Part shown: positions 7,763 through 15,772 of the stretch, piece by piece
Layout: every line of letters starts with the position of its first letter
How positions within the stretch are numbered: position 1 is the first letter of the stretch
Origin: Bacteroidales bacterium
GTDB lineage: Bacteria; Bacteroidota; Bacteroidia; Bacteroidales; WCHB1-69
Length of the DNA: 64,000 nt
Direction of reading: 5' to 3'
Assembly: GCA_024685175.1 (NCBI GenBank)
Contig: JAIKWD010000012.1
Span: 124,001 to 188,000 of the forward strand
The notes under the pieces: model-generated
Databases searched by the model: none
Told to the model about the DNA's origin: nothing
What the model saw: the letters and a program-made list of their open reading frames with translations, nothing else
Position numbers and translations under genes: made by a program

Positions 7763-9214
7763 ATGAAAAGAACATTCTTATTATTTTCTATTCTGATTCT
7801 AAGCTTTTTTGCTTTTGCCCAAATCAACCCAAAAGGCAATGGAGTGACTTACACTTTGTCGGAAATGGCCATTTCCGATCCCGCTTGGGTGCAAGAAACC
7901 TCAAGCGGAAATTTTCTTATCCTGCAGAATATCTATCTACTTGAAGACGACACTCTCCTCCTTAAGTCCACTGACCAATCCATAACCATATCCGATAATC
8001 TCACGCTCACATTTTACGGTACCGTTGTTTGCGAACCACGAACAGAGCTTCTGCCCGTCATTGGCGACACAACGGGGGCAAACCCCTATCGCGTCGTCGT
8101 GGAGAATGCGGAACCGTTCACCTTGTCGCAACTGCATTTCCAACACGGCTACCAAGTGCTTCTTTCCGGCGCCGACATTTTTATTGAGCAATGTGAGTTC
8201 AGCGGCTTTGCCAACGGCGCTGTAAACTATATGAACTGTAATCCTGTTATTCGGAATTGTTATTTTCACGACAACCAAAAGGCGGCCATCACGTCGGCGG
8301 TCAACACGAATGGATCCCCACACATAATTGGCAACACATTCTACAACAATGACTTGAGTAATGCCAACATCCCTCAAATCAACCTCGGACCGGGAGCCGA
8401 GAGCATCATTTTAATCGATAGCAATGTGATTGAAGGCGTGGCTCAGAACATGTCGGGCGGTTTTGCCATTATGAACATGGGTAGTTCCAACACCATTTTG
8501 AGTTTCACGAACAACATTGTCAAGAACAACCGTTACGGCTACACGCAAAACGGCACGCACATTAATGCATATATTTCTGATAACCATTTCATAAACAACA
8601 ACTTGGAAACAAACCCGAACAATGGTGGCAGCGGCATCAGCATCTATGGCAGCGACACGACCTGTGCAGCCACGATCCGCCACAACGAGATAAGCGGCAA
8701 TCTCTGGGGGGTCACCGCCATCTACAACCATAGCATCGATATGGGCACGGCGGACGACCCTGGGGAAAACATCCTCTCCAACAACGGAAACGGCGGCGTT
8801 GAGTATGAACTCTACAACAACGCGTTCAGCGACATGAGTGCGGTGGGCAACTGCTGGGGACACGACGACCCCGACAGCGTAGAGGCTGTAATCTACCACA
8901 AAACCGATGACCCATCCTTGGGCTTGGTCACCTACATGCCCCTACTGCCCTGCGGAACATCTGTGGAGACCTACGAAGCCAATGACGTGAAAGTCTATCC
9001 CAACCCCGCAGCGAACGGAACGTTCCACATTAGCCAAGAAGGCAATGCTTTGATGCAAATCCAAGTGTTTTCTATCGAAGGACAACTCTTGTTTACCCGC
9101 CAAACGTCAGAATCACTGACTACGGTAAATGCGTCCCAGTGGCCCTCAGGTTTGTATTTAGTACAAATCCTACAAAATGGTTATGCAAAAACGATGAAGA
9201 TATTGATTCCGTAG
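7763..9214 (+). CDS. Secreted right-handed beta-helix protein with T9SS sorting domain
   Basis: This 483-residue exported surface protein starts with a signal peptide (MKRTFLLFSILILSFFAFAQ). The body has repeated NxxxNN-, ISDN- and IIGNTFYNN-type short turns with regular spacing (residues about 120-340), typical of parallel beta-helix (PbH1/NosD-like) proteins that bind or cleave polysaccharides. The last 80 residues form a type A T9SS domain (VKVYPNPAANGTFHIS ... GLYLVQILQNGYAKTMKILIP). No catalytic residues can be assigned, so enzyme versus adhesin remains open. Confidence 0.82.
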   Translation: MKRTFLLFSILILSFFAFAQINPKGNGVTYTLSEMAISDPAWVQETSSGNFLILQNIYLLEDDTLLLKSTDQSITISDNLTLTFYGTVVCEPRTELLPVIGDTTGANPYRVVVENAEPFTLSQLHFQHGYQVLLSGADIFIEQCEFSGFANGAVNYMNCNPVIRNCYFHDNQKAAITSAVNTNGSPHIIGNTFYNNDLSNANIPQINLGPGAESIILIDSNVIEGVAQNMSGGFAIMNMGSSNTILSFTNNIVKNNRYGYTQNGTHINAYISDNHFINNNLETNPNNGGSGISIYGSDTTCAATIRHNEISGNLWGVTAIYNHSIDMGTADDPGENILSNNGNGGVEYELYNNAFSDMSAVGNCWGHDDPDSVEAVIYHKTDDPSLGLVTYMPLLPCGTSVETYEANDVKVYPNPAANGTFHISQEGNALMQIQVFSIEGQLLFTRQTSESLTTVNASQWPSGLYLVQILQNGYAKTMKILIP

Positions 9215-9338
9215 AGATTGGGAACGTGAAACTTTGTTTTTTGCCCGCGCCGTGGACTAAAAGCAAAACAAAGAACACCTTCGATCAACGATAATCGGTA
9301 ATCCCTTACGTCTCAAATCTTAAATCTATAATCTTATA

Positions 9339-10778
9339 TTATTGTGCGGTATGATTTAGCACGACGTTGATGGCGGTATACTTATCCCGTAAATGTTTGG
9401 CCATTTGTTCGGCGAAATAGACGGAACGGTGTTGTCCGCCCGTACAACCGAAGCTGACCATCAAGTGGTCGAAATTGCGTTCAATGTAATTGTCCACCGC
9501 CTGATCAAGGATGGCGTAGGCATGTGCTTTGAACTCGGCCACGGCGGGATACTTCTCCAAATATTCAATCACGCAGTCGTCCTTGCCCGTATTGTGAGCG
9601 AAGCGTTTCTCCCGACCGGGGTTGGGCAGGGCGCGACAGTCGAACACAAAGCCGCCACCGTTGGGTGACGGGTCTTGCGGAATGGATTTCTTGTACGAGA
9701 AGCTCTGAACGAGCACGGTGAGTGTCTGGCCAGGTTGGTAAGGCTTCACAAAGTCGGAGGCGGCGATGGCACGCAAAGCGCCGAAGAGCTCAGGCAGTTG
9801 CACGGGCGCCGACCAGTGGTCCACTATCCCCATTATGTTGCGCACCGCGTAGGGCACACTCTGCAAAAAGTGGCTCTTGTGTTCGAAGTAACCTCTATAA
9901 CCGTATGCCCCCATCGCCTGGAGAATACGGATGAGAACAAATCCCTGGAAATGGCATTCAAAGTCGGCACGATCCACGAACACGTGTTGCGACAAGGCAT
10001 CCAAATAAATGTTAAAAAGATGATCGCGCAGCTCTGGAGACAGATCGGCCTTGGCATCGTATAGCAAAGAGGCAATATCATACTGAGGAGCTCCTTTCCG
10101 GCCACCTTGATAGTCGATGAAGTAAACATTGCCGTCCTTCACCATGATATTGCGGGATTGGAAGTCGCGATAGAGAAAATAGTTACTGTCCACCGCAAGC
10201 AAATAATCCATCAATTTATTGAAGTCATCCTCCAATCGCTGTTCGTTGAAGGGAACATTAACCAATTTTAAGAAATAGTATTTGAAATAGTTGAGATCCC
10301 ACAACATGGACTGCCGGTCGAAGGCGTGACGCGGATAGGCAATGGAGAAATCCATGCCTTGCTTACCAGCCAGCTGCAGGTCGGGCAGTGCACGGACCAC
10401 CTTCTCATAATAACCCACCACTTCAGCGGTCGGACGTCCATCTGATTGACGGTTCTTGGTCAAGAAATCGTACAGAGTGGTCCTTCCAAGATCTTCCTGA
10501 AGATAGTATTGTTTGTCTGGAGCCACGACGAAAAGTTCCGGCACATTAAGGTTTAAATTGCGAAAAAAACGCGTCAGATAGAAAAAAGCATCGTTTTCAG
10601 CCACGTCGTCATTATACGCACCCATGATCGTGCGCTGGTCGGCAAGGGTGAGGCGAAAATAAAGGCGGTGTGATCCAGACTGGGCCAGTTGTTCACAATC
10701 TGTCACCTCTTGATGGGTGAATTCGTGCGCCATTTGCACGAGCGTCTGGGCAATTGGTTGGGTTAGGTTATGGTTCAT
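9339..10778 (-). CDS. Fused aminoglycoside-phosphotransferase-fold sugar kinase and RapZ C-terminal domain
   Basis: The protein has 479 residues. Residues about 1-330 have an APH/AmgK-like kinase fold. LYRDFQSRNIMV (residues 202-213) is the catalytic loop with HRD replaced by YRD, and FIDYQGG (220-226) is the metal-binding DFG/DxQ equivalent. Residues about 354-479 match the RapZ C-terminal domain, with the signature VSFGCTGGQHRSV (441-453). In enterobacteria RapZ-C senses glucosamine-6-phosphate. AmgK-like kinases phosphorylate MurNAc or GlcNAc for wall recycling, so an amino-sugar role is plausible (inference). A start at 10874 would run through the tRNA gene. ATG 10778 directly follows a -7 box and was chosen. 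Confidence 0.85.
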   Translation of the reverse strand: MNHNLTQPIAQTLVQMAHEFTHQEVTDCEQLAQSGSHRLYFRLTLADQRTIMGAYNDDVAENDAFFYLTRFFRNLNLNVPELFVVAPDKQYYLQEDLGRTTLYDFLTKNRQSDGRPTAEVVGYYEKVVRALPDLQLAGKQGMDFSIAYPRHAFDRQSMLWDLNYFKYYFLKLVNVPFNEQRLEDDFNKLMDYLLAVDSNYFLYRDFQSRNIMVKDGNVYFIDYQGGRKGAPQYDIASLLYDAKADLSPELRDHLFNIYLDALSQHVFVDRADFECHFQGFVLIRILQAMGAYGYRGYFEHKSHFLQSVPYAVRNIMGIVDHWSAPVQLPELFGALRAIAASDFVKPYQPGQTLTVLVQSFSYKKSIPQDPSPNGGGFVFDCRALPNPGREKRFAHNTGKDDCVIEYLEKYPAVAEFKAHAYAILDQAVDNYIERNFDHLMVSFGCTGGQHRSVYFAEQMAKHLRDKYTAINVVLNHTAQ

Positions 10779-10784
10779 AGGCCA

Positions 10785-10792
10785 CAAAAATA
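10785..10792 (-). promoter_or_regulatory. -7 promoter element of the kinase-RapZ gene
   Basis: TATTTTTG on the minus strand ends only 6 nt before the ATG at 10778. A transcript from it would have almost no 5' leader. Confidence 0.5.
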
Positions 10793-10811
10793 CATTTTTT
10801 CCCTGAACAAA

Positions 10812-10839
10812 AAAGGCCGAAGCATAAGCTCCGGCCTTT
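10812..10839 (-). terminator. Terminator of the tRNA-Lys gene
   Basis: A 12-bp stem (AAAGGCCGGAGC with its partner, one wobble) closes a TTAT loop. It is followed on the minus strand by a T-rich tract. The stem begins at the last base of the tRNA CCA end. Confidence 0.8.
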
Positions 10840-10914
10840 GGTGTCTCAGCTGGGATTCGAACCCAGGACCCCATCCTTAAAAGGGATGTGCTCTACCTGC
10901 TGAGCTACTGGGAC
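10839..10914 (-). tRNA. tRNA-Lys (UUU anticodon), CCA encoded
   Basis: The minus strand reads GTCCCAG (acceptor), TAGCTCAGCAGGTAGAGCA (D arm), CATCC-CTTTTAA-GGATG (anticodon arm with UUU at 34-36), GGGTCCTGGGTTCGAATCCCAG (variable loop and T arm), CTGAGAC, A and the encoded CCA. The cloverleaf is complete. The fourth acceptor pair is a C-A mismatch, which is unusual but does not disrupt the fold. The gene has its own -7 box upstream and a hairpin terminator directly downstream. Confidence 0.95.
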
Positions 10915-11220
10915 ATCCTTCTCTTTGTTAGAGGCTGCAAAAGTACATTTTTTTTCCAATCATATACCCACTCGTCTATGATTTTTATTAAAATATTGAT
11001 TATAAGTAATATAAGAAAAGTATCGAAATTATATAAATCTCATGGATTTTTCTGTATATTCGCTTATAAAGTATTGATAATAAAATTGTTAAAAACACAT
11101 CAGAAAAAATGACATCAATAATGCCAAAAAAAACCTTATTGAGTCGAAAAGGGACTTTAATCCGTCATTTTGTCAAAAAAGGAATGCCAAAAAACCATTG
11201 TTAAACAAAGCGTTGAAATC
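10915..11220. other. AT-rich spacer between tRNA-Lys and the small gene at 11221
   Basis: Apart from the tRNA promoter, this stretch of about 300 nt is AT-rich with poly-A and poly-T runs. Short frames through it have no plausible start, composition or motif, and one of them overlaps the tRNA. No RNA structure or repeat stands out. Confidence 0.5.
10938..10945 (-). promoter_or_regulatory. -7 promoter element of tRNA-Lys
   Basis: TACTTTTG on the minus strand, 24 nt upstream of the mature 5' end of the tRNA, matches TAnnTTTG. Confidence 0.6.
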
Positions 11221-11445
11221 ATGAAAAAACTGATTTTGAGTCCGAAGAAGGACACCGTAATCTTGTGTTTGCCCTCAGATTGGGTTGGCAAAACAATAAT
11301 ATGTCTATTGAAGGAACCCTTCGAAGCGGAGATTGAGATGGTGGGACAAGCTAGTGAGGACGCCATATTTTACCGTGCCGACAAGTATCGCAAGATAGCG
11401 AAACGTCAGCCCAGGAAACAGCGATTGCGAAAGAGGTTGCTTTAG
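11221..11445 (+). CDS. Small basic protein of unknown function
   Basis: The 74-residue frame has a beta-strand-like N-terminal half ([28 protein letters not shown]) and a strongly basic C-terminal tail rich in Lys and Arg. The pattern of hydrophobic strands around LPSDWVGK looks like a real short Bacteroidota protein rather than noise. The frame can be extended to a TTG at 11170, but ATG 11221 is the more natural start. Its last 4 bp overlap the 3' end of folE on the other strand. No promoter is recognised and no function is claimed. Confidence 0.5.
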   Translation: MKKLILSPKKDTVILCLPSDWVGKTIICLLKEPFEAEIEMVGQASEDAIFYRADKYRKIAKRQPRKQRLRKRLL

Positions 11446-12053
11446 TGGAGGTCTGCGCCGATAAGGTGCATAAACTCTTGGCGAGTGTTTTCGTTCTTGA
11501 GGAATGCGCCCGTGAACTCGGAGGTGGTGGTCACGGAATTCTGTTTCTGGATGCCGCGCATAGACATACAGAGGTGTTGGGCTTCGATGACGACGGCCAC
11601 ACCGAGCGGGTTGAGCACTTCCTGCAGGCAGTCCTTGATCTGCGTGGTGAGTCGTTCTTGCAGTTGCAGGCGGCGGGCGAAGCATTCCACCACACGGGGT
11701 ATCTTGCTCAGTCCCACAATTGTGCCGTTGGGGATGTAGCCAATGTGCGCCTTGCCGAAGAAAGGCAACAGATGATGTTCGCAGAGGGAGTATATCTCGA
11801 TGTCCTTCACCACCACAATTTGTTTGTAGTCCTCGTGGAAAAGGGCGGATTTCAGGATGGCCTTAGGGTCGAGGCGGTAGCCATGCGTGAGGAAATCGAG
11901 CGACTTGGCGGCACGCATAGGAGTCTTGAGCAGACCTTCACGGTCCGGGTTCTCGCCCACATTCTTCAAAACATCGCGATAATTGTTCGACAGGTTCGTA
12001 AGTTCTTGTTCGGATAGTTTGGGTATTTGATTGATGGAATCGGTGATTTTCAT
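11442..12053 (-). CDS. folE: GTP cyclohydrolase I
   Basis: This 203-residue enzyme converts GTP to 7,8-dihydroneopterin triphosphate, the first step of folate and pterin synthesis. The zinc and active-site motif [20 protein letters not shown] is present, with Cys and paired His. [40 protein letters not shown] (second zinc Cys) and the final SEFTGAFL segment follow. Length matches the bacterial family. It starts 3 nt after the stop of the MBL hydrolase gene and is probably its operon partner. Confidence 0.97.
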   Translation of the reverse strand: MKITDSINQIPKLSEQELTNLSNNYRDVLKNVGENPDREGLLKTPMRAAKSLDFLTHGYRLDPKAILKSALFHEDYKQIVVVKDIEIYSLCEHHLLPFFGKAHIGYIPNGTIVGLSKIPRVVECFARRLQLQERLTTQIKDCLQEVLNPLGVAVVIEAQHLCMSMRGIQKQNSVTTTSEFTGAFLKNENTRQEFMHLIGADLH

Positions 12054-12056
12054 CTC

Positions 12057-12692
12057 TTATTGTAAAAATGGATTGTTTAATTTTTCGTGTATGACTGTAG
12101 TATTATCACCATGGCCGGGAATGATGAGGGTATCGTCGGGCAGGGTGAAGATCTTCTCCCGGATCATCTGTAGGAGAAGCAGAGCACTCCCTGTAGGCAA
12201 ATCGCTCCGGCCCACGCTCTCCTCAAAAATGAGGTCTCCAACAATCACGAATTTCTCTTTTTCGTTGTAGAGGGAGATGCTGCCGTCGCAGTGGCCGGGT
12301 GTGTACAGCACGCTTAGGCACTGGTTGCCGAAACGCACTTCGTCACCCTCCTTGAGATAGCGGGTCGGGGCAGGCATATCATCCACCGACAACCCAAATG
12401 CCATAGCATAGGCATACGACTTGTTGTAGATGGGCATTCCCGCTTCGTGACACCATACGGGGGCCTTGAATTCGTTGGCGCACCAGTTGTTGCCGGCAAT
12501 ATGGTCGATATGCGGATGGGTATTGACGAGGGCTTTGACCGTAAGGTGGTTGTCGTTGACATAATCCCGTAGTTGTTCATCCTCGTAACTCCGGCAGTTG
12601 CCCGGGTCCACGATGATGGCCTCCCCCGTCTCGTCGTGCAACACCAATGTGTTTACCACAATGGGATTGAAATGAAATGTCCGTATGGTCAT
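12057..12692 (-). CDS. MBL-fold hydrolase (glyoxalase II-like)
   Basis: This 211-residue metallo-beta-lactamase-fold protein resembles the YcbL/glyoxalase II type that hydrolyses thioesters. It has the metal-binding motif NTHPHIDHIAGN (HxHxDH), the second histidine in LYTPGHCDGS, the metal-bridging Asp in VIVGDLIFEESVGRSDLP, and the last His in IIPGHGDNT. ATG 12692 begins MTIRTFHFNP, the usual family N-terminus. An in-frame ATG at 12767 would add 25 unconserved, charged residues, which is possible but less likely. The true substrate is unknown. folE follows after 3 nt. Confidence 0.82.
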   Translation of the reverse strand: MTIRTFHFNPIVVNTLVLHDETGEAIIVDPGNCRSYEDEQLRDYVNDNHLTVKALVNTHPHIDHIAGNNWCANEFKAPVWCHEAGMPIYNKSYAYAMAFGLSVDDMPAPTRYLKEGDEVRFGNQCLSVLYTPGHCDGSISLYNEKEKFVIVGDLIFEESVGRSDLPTGSALLLLQMIREKIFTLPDDTLIIPGHGDNTTVIHEKLNNPFLQ

Positions 12693-12796
12693 ATTCTCCA
12701 ATGCTCTTTTATTTGTCGACAATATATCTTTCAATTCAACTTTCTTCTTCCCTTCCAATTGGTTCATTGGATTATTGGATCATGGGTTAATTAATC

Positions 12797-14116
12797 TTAG
12801 AACGGTTTTGTCGCAGAGGGGTCATTGACATATAACTCCTTCACTTTTTTTCCATTGGAGAAGATTACACTGTAATAAAGATCGCCGTTGGGTTTCCAAC
12901 ACGACCATTTGCCATCGCGAAGGCGGCCTTTGAAACTACCCTCGAAATGTTTGGTTCCGTTGTCGTAGTACTCGGTAAACGGGCCGTCTTGGACATTGTC
13001 GACGAAGTTCTGTTCGCGAATTTTCTTTTCGAAGACGTTGTAGAAAGACCATTTCCCTTGTTTCATATCCTTCACATATTTGCCTTCGTTGAGGATTTTG
13101 CCGTTTTGGGCGAACTCTTTCCAGAGTCCGTTTCTTTGGTTGGCTTTGTAGTTGCCTTGGCGGGCCATCTTGCCGGTTTCTTCCCAGTAGTAGGTGTATA
13201 GGCCGTTCAATTCGCCATTCTTGTAATGCAAACAGTATTTTTGGGCGCCGTTTTCGTACCAGCCGTTCCATTCGCCGTCCATTTTGGCGTTCTTGAAATA
13301 ACCCTTATCCTTGATTTTGCCGTCGGGGAAGTAGTCAATCCACTCGCCGTTTTCTTGGTCGTTGATAAAGGAGCCTTCGCGTTGCACTTGTCTGTTTTCG
13401 TACCAGGCTTTCCATTCGCCTTCGCGCTTGCCGGCCACGTATTTGCCTTTCTTCCAAAGAGTTCCATCGTCATAAAAGTAGGTCCATACGCCGTCTTGTT
13501 TGCCTTTGTCAAAGTTGCCGGTGCTACCCAGGGTGCCTTTGTCGTTGTAGTATTTCCAGATGCCTTGTTGCAAGTCGTTGACGGTGGTGCCTTCCATTGC
13601 TTTCTGGCCGTTCTTCGACCACCAGCAGGCAAAGCCGTTGAGGGCGCCGTTGGCGTAGTCGCCCTCGAAATACTTGTTGCCGTTGTCGAAATACTCCACA
13701 ACGTGTCCGTGCACGCTGTCGCCTTCGTATGAGACGTCCTTGAAGAGTTGTCCGTTGGGATGATAGAACACCCATCGGCCAGAGCGCTTGCCGTCTACAA
13801 ACTGGCCTTCCGTTTCCGTGCGTCCCGATTGGTACCAGCTTTTGAAGGGTCCGGTCTGGGCATTATACTCTTGGGCAAGTTTGCCGTTGTCGTACCAGAC
13901 TTTCCATACGCCGACTTTCTCGCCGTCCTGGAAGTCGCCCTCCGTCCATTTCACGCCGTTGTTGTGGTAATAGATCCAATGGCCCTGTTCAAGGCCTTTT
14001 TGTTGTACGCCAATGGACATCAATTTGTTGTTGTTCCAATAGGTTTTCATCGTATCCTGACCGTAGGAAAGGGACAGGATAAGCAGGCAGAAAAGCAAAC
14101 TTGTTACGTTCTTCAT
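12797..14116 (-). CDS. Exported YwqK/MORN-like repeat protein
   Basis: This 439-residue protein has a signal peptide (LLFCLLILSLSYGQ) followed by about a dozen and a half degenerate repeats of about 23 residues. Their pattern is W-x-x-Y-(Y/H)-x-(D/N)-G-(K/T)-x-x-x-(E/K)-G-x-(Y/F)-x-x-G-(K/L), the YwqK/MORN_2 pattern. Such repeats form extended beta-hairpin rods. The family is often labelled an antitoxin after B. subtilis YwqK, but nothing nearby looks like a toxin, so that label is not used. ATG 14116 begins the signal peptide. A start at 14140 would overlap the -7 box. Confidence 0.82.
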   Translation of the reverse strand: MKNVTSLLFCLLILSLSYGQDTMKTYWNNNKLMSIGVQQKGLEQGHWIYYHNNGVKWTEGDFQDGEKVGVWKVWYDNGKLAQEYNAQTGPFKSWYQSGRTETEGQFVDGKRSGRWVFYHPNGQLFKDVSYEGDSVHGHVVEYFDNGNKYFEGDYANGALNGFACWWSKNGQKAMEGTTVNDLQQGIWKYYNDKGTLGSTGNFDKGKQDGVWTYFYDDGTLWKKGKYVAGKREGEWKAWYENRQVQREGSFINDQENGEWIDYFPDGKIKDKGYFKNAKMDGEWNGWYENGAQKYCLHYKNGELNGLYTYYWEETGKMARQGNYKANQRNGLWKEFAQNGKILNEGKYVKDMKQGKWSFYNVFEKKIREQNFVDNVQDGPFTEYYDNGTKHFEGSFKGRLRDGKWSCWKPNGDLYYSVIFSNGKKVKELYVNDPSATKPF

Positions 14117-14137
14117 AAAATCAAAAATTAAGGGAGG

Positions 14138-14145
14138 CAAAAGTA
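14138..14145 (-). promoter_or_regulatory. -7 promoter element of the YwqK-repeat gene
   Basis: TACTTTTG on the minus strand, 21 nt before the ATG at 14116. It lies only 11 bp from the divergent -7 box at 14157. Confidence 0.6.
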
Positions 14146-14156
14146 CAAAAAAATAC

Positions 14157-14164
14157 TATCTTTG
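14157..14164 (+). promoter_or_regulatory. -7 promoter element of the PepSY-like gene run
   Basis: TATCTTTG, 27 nt before the ATG at 14192. It supports that start over the longer frame beginning at 14162. Confidence 0.6.
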
Positions 14165-14191
14165 TCCCTCATTTTTAACAAAAGGAATTAT

Positions 14192-15757
14192 ATGAAAAAA
14201 ATCGGTCAATTAACGGTTATTCTTTTCTTGGCACAACTCATGGCAATGCCTATAGTAGATGCTCAAAAACTGAAAACATCAGACGTGCCTTCCGAGGTGA
14301 CGCAAGCCATCGACTTCCAATATCCCTACGTAAAGGTTTCAAGTTGGCAAAAGGATGGCAATCAATATGTAGCCACTTTCAAGGACGAAGGAGCGATAGG
14401 CAAAGCTTATGTCTCCGAAGCCGGCGAATGGTTGCGTACCACTTACGACATCAAACGCGACGAGTTGCCGTCCGTCATCACCGAATACATCAAAGCCAAC
14501 TATCCTGACTTCGCCATTTCAAGTTCCTATTTGGAGGAAATGGAAGACATCCCTTTGCACTACATGGTAGAGGTAAAACAAGAGGGTATTGGATTTAAGC
14601 CTTCCAGGCTTTCCTTTAGCGACAAAGGAGAGCTCATATCCAGAGTAGACCCCGACAATTTTGACAACCCGGTAGCCGAAAAAACCACTGCCAAACCGGA
14701 ACCTAAAGTAAAAGACACACCGAGCAAGCCGGAACCAAAGACTAAGGAAACTCCTGAAAAAGAGGCCAAAGCCGCACCCGCAAAGGAGACCGTAGCCAAA
14801 GAACCCAAAGAGCCCAAAGAGCCAAAACCCGAAAAACCTCAAAAAGAGAAGCCCGTACCTGTCGTTACCGATGAAGAAGGCAATGTTGCCATTGACGAAA
14901 GTGAAGTTCCCTCCATCGTCAAGAAAGCCTTGACCAAGAAAATCTTACACCCTGAAGATTTGAGTTGGTTCAATGTTAACGATCAGTTTGTGGCCAGATG
15001 TGTTAATGCCGACCGTAACACCGTCGCTTATTTTTCCAAAGACGGCGTATGGGACAAAACGCTTGTCGAGCTCCCCGAAGAAGCTGTAACCGGCCCCATG
15101 TTGAAACACCTCAACGATTTTTACAAAGGGTTCAAGTTCAAGACTGCCATCAAAGAGATGCGTGCAGACAAAAACGACAGGACTCTCGTTGAGTTTTACG
15201 AGAAAGCCAACTATAAAATCAAGGCGCCCACCACGGTCATTTTTGACAAGACGGGCAAATTATTGCGCACCATCGACGCCGACCCCGCCGTGGTAGACGA
15301 GAACACCAAAGGCAAAGTCAAGGACGATTTGGAAAAGTATTACGCCAAGATGGACATGTCGTTAAAGGAACAAGAAAACACAGCTTCTGCCGTTCCGGAA
15401 AACATCCAAGCCGTATTCAAACTCAAATATCCGCGTGTAACCACCGTTGAATGGCAACAGAACGACGACATGAACTATGAGGCCCATTACTATAGCGCCC
15501 GCGGCAAGGAAATCTGCATCATCAACTCCATGGGTACCATTGTCGAGACTCTTCTGCAAGGCAAACCGGAAAATCTATCCGCTACCATCCAAAGCTATAT
15601 CAAGAAAGAGTACAAGAGCTGTAAAGTGATTGATTACTATAGCGTTAAGCGCATCCCAGAGAAGCTGAGTCTTTACAAGGTCATCATTCAAGACAAGAAG
15701 ACCAAGGAAGAGCAAGAACTATGGTTCAGTCTCAACGGCAGACCTTTCAATTTGTAA
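14192..15757 (+). CDS. Exported PepSY-like (beta-lactamase-inhibitor-like) repeat protein
   Basis: The 521-residue protein has a signal peptide (LAQLMAMPIVDAQ). Repeated modules of about 60-70 residues follow, with the pattern VPxxVxxAxxxKYPxxxxxxWxxxxxxYxAxF. Examples are TQAIDFQYPYVKVSSWQ near residue 35 and FKLKYPRVTTVEWQ near 410. Residues about 163-224 are a Lys/Pro/Glu-rich linker (repeats such as KEPKEPKEPKPEKP) joining the two halves. The modules resemble the periplasmic PepSY-like family PF11396. The gene opens a tight run with the 1490-residue protein, which starts 15 nt downstream. A structural or binding role in the envelope is inferred. Confidence 0.72.
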   Translation: MKKIGQLTVILFLAQLMAMPIVDAQKLKTSDVPSEVTQAIDFQYPYVKVSSWQKDGNQYVATFKDEGAIGKAYVSEAGEWLRTTYDIKRDELPSVITEYIKANYPDFAISSSYLEEMEDIPLHYMVEVKQEGIGFKPSRLSFSDKGELISRVDPDNFDNPVAEKTTAKPEPKVKDTPSKPEPKTKETPEKEAKAAPAKETVAKEPKEPKEPKPEKPQKEKPVPVVTDEEGNVAIDESEVPSIVKKALTKKILHPEDLSWFNVNDQFVARCVNADRNTVAYFSKDGVWDKTLVELPEEAVTGPMLKHLNDFYKGFKFKTAIKEMRADKNDRTLVEFYEKANYKIKAPTTVIFDKTGKLLRTIDADPAVVDENTKGKVKDDLEKYYAKMDMSLKEQENTASAVPENIQAVFKLKYPRVTTVEWQQNDDMNYEAHYYSARGKEICIINSMGTIVETLLQGKPENLSATIQSYIKKEYKSCKVIDYYSVKRIPEKLSLYKVIIQDKKTKEEQELWFSLNGRPFNL

Positions 15758-15772
15758 TTCCATTTTCTTTCC

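Noticed and set aside
9225-9275. Hairpin after the beta-helix gene (CTTTGTTTTTTGC with GCAAAACAAAG)
   Set aside because: The stem is weak and AT-rich, has a two-base bulge and lacks a clear T-tract, so it is too uncertain to call a terminator.
10888-11112. Open frame on the plus strand across tRNA-Lys
   Set aside because: It overlaps the tRNA and its promoter and has no protein-like features.
12797-14116. Toxin-antitoxin system (YwqK family is named as an antitoxin)
   Set aside because: The protein is exported and repetitive, and no toxin gene is next to it.
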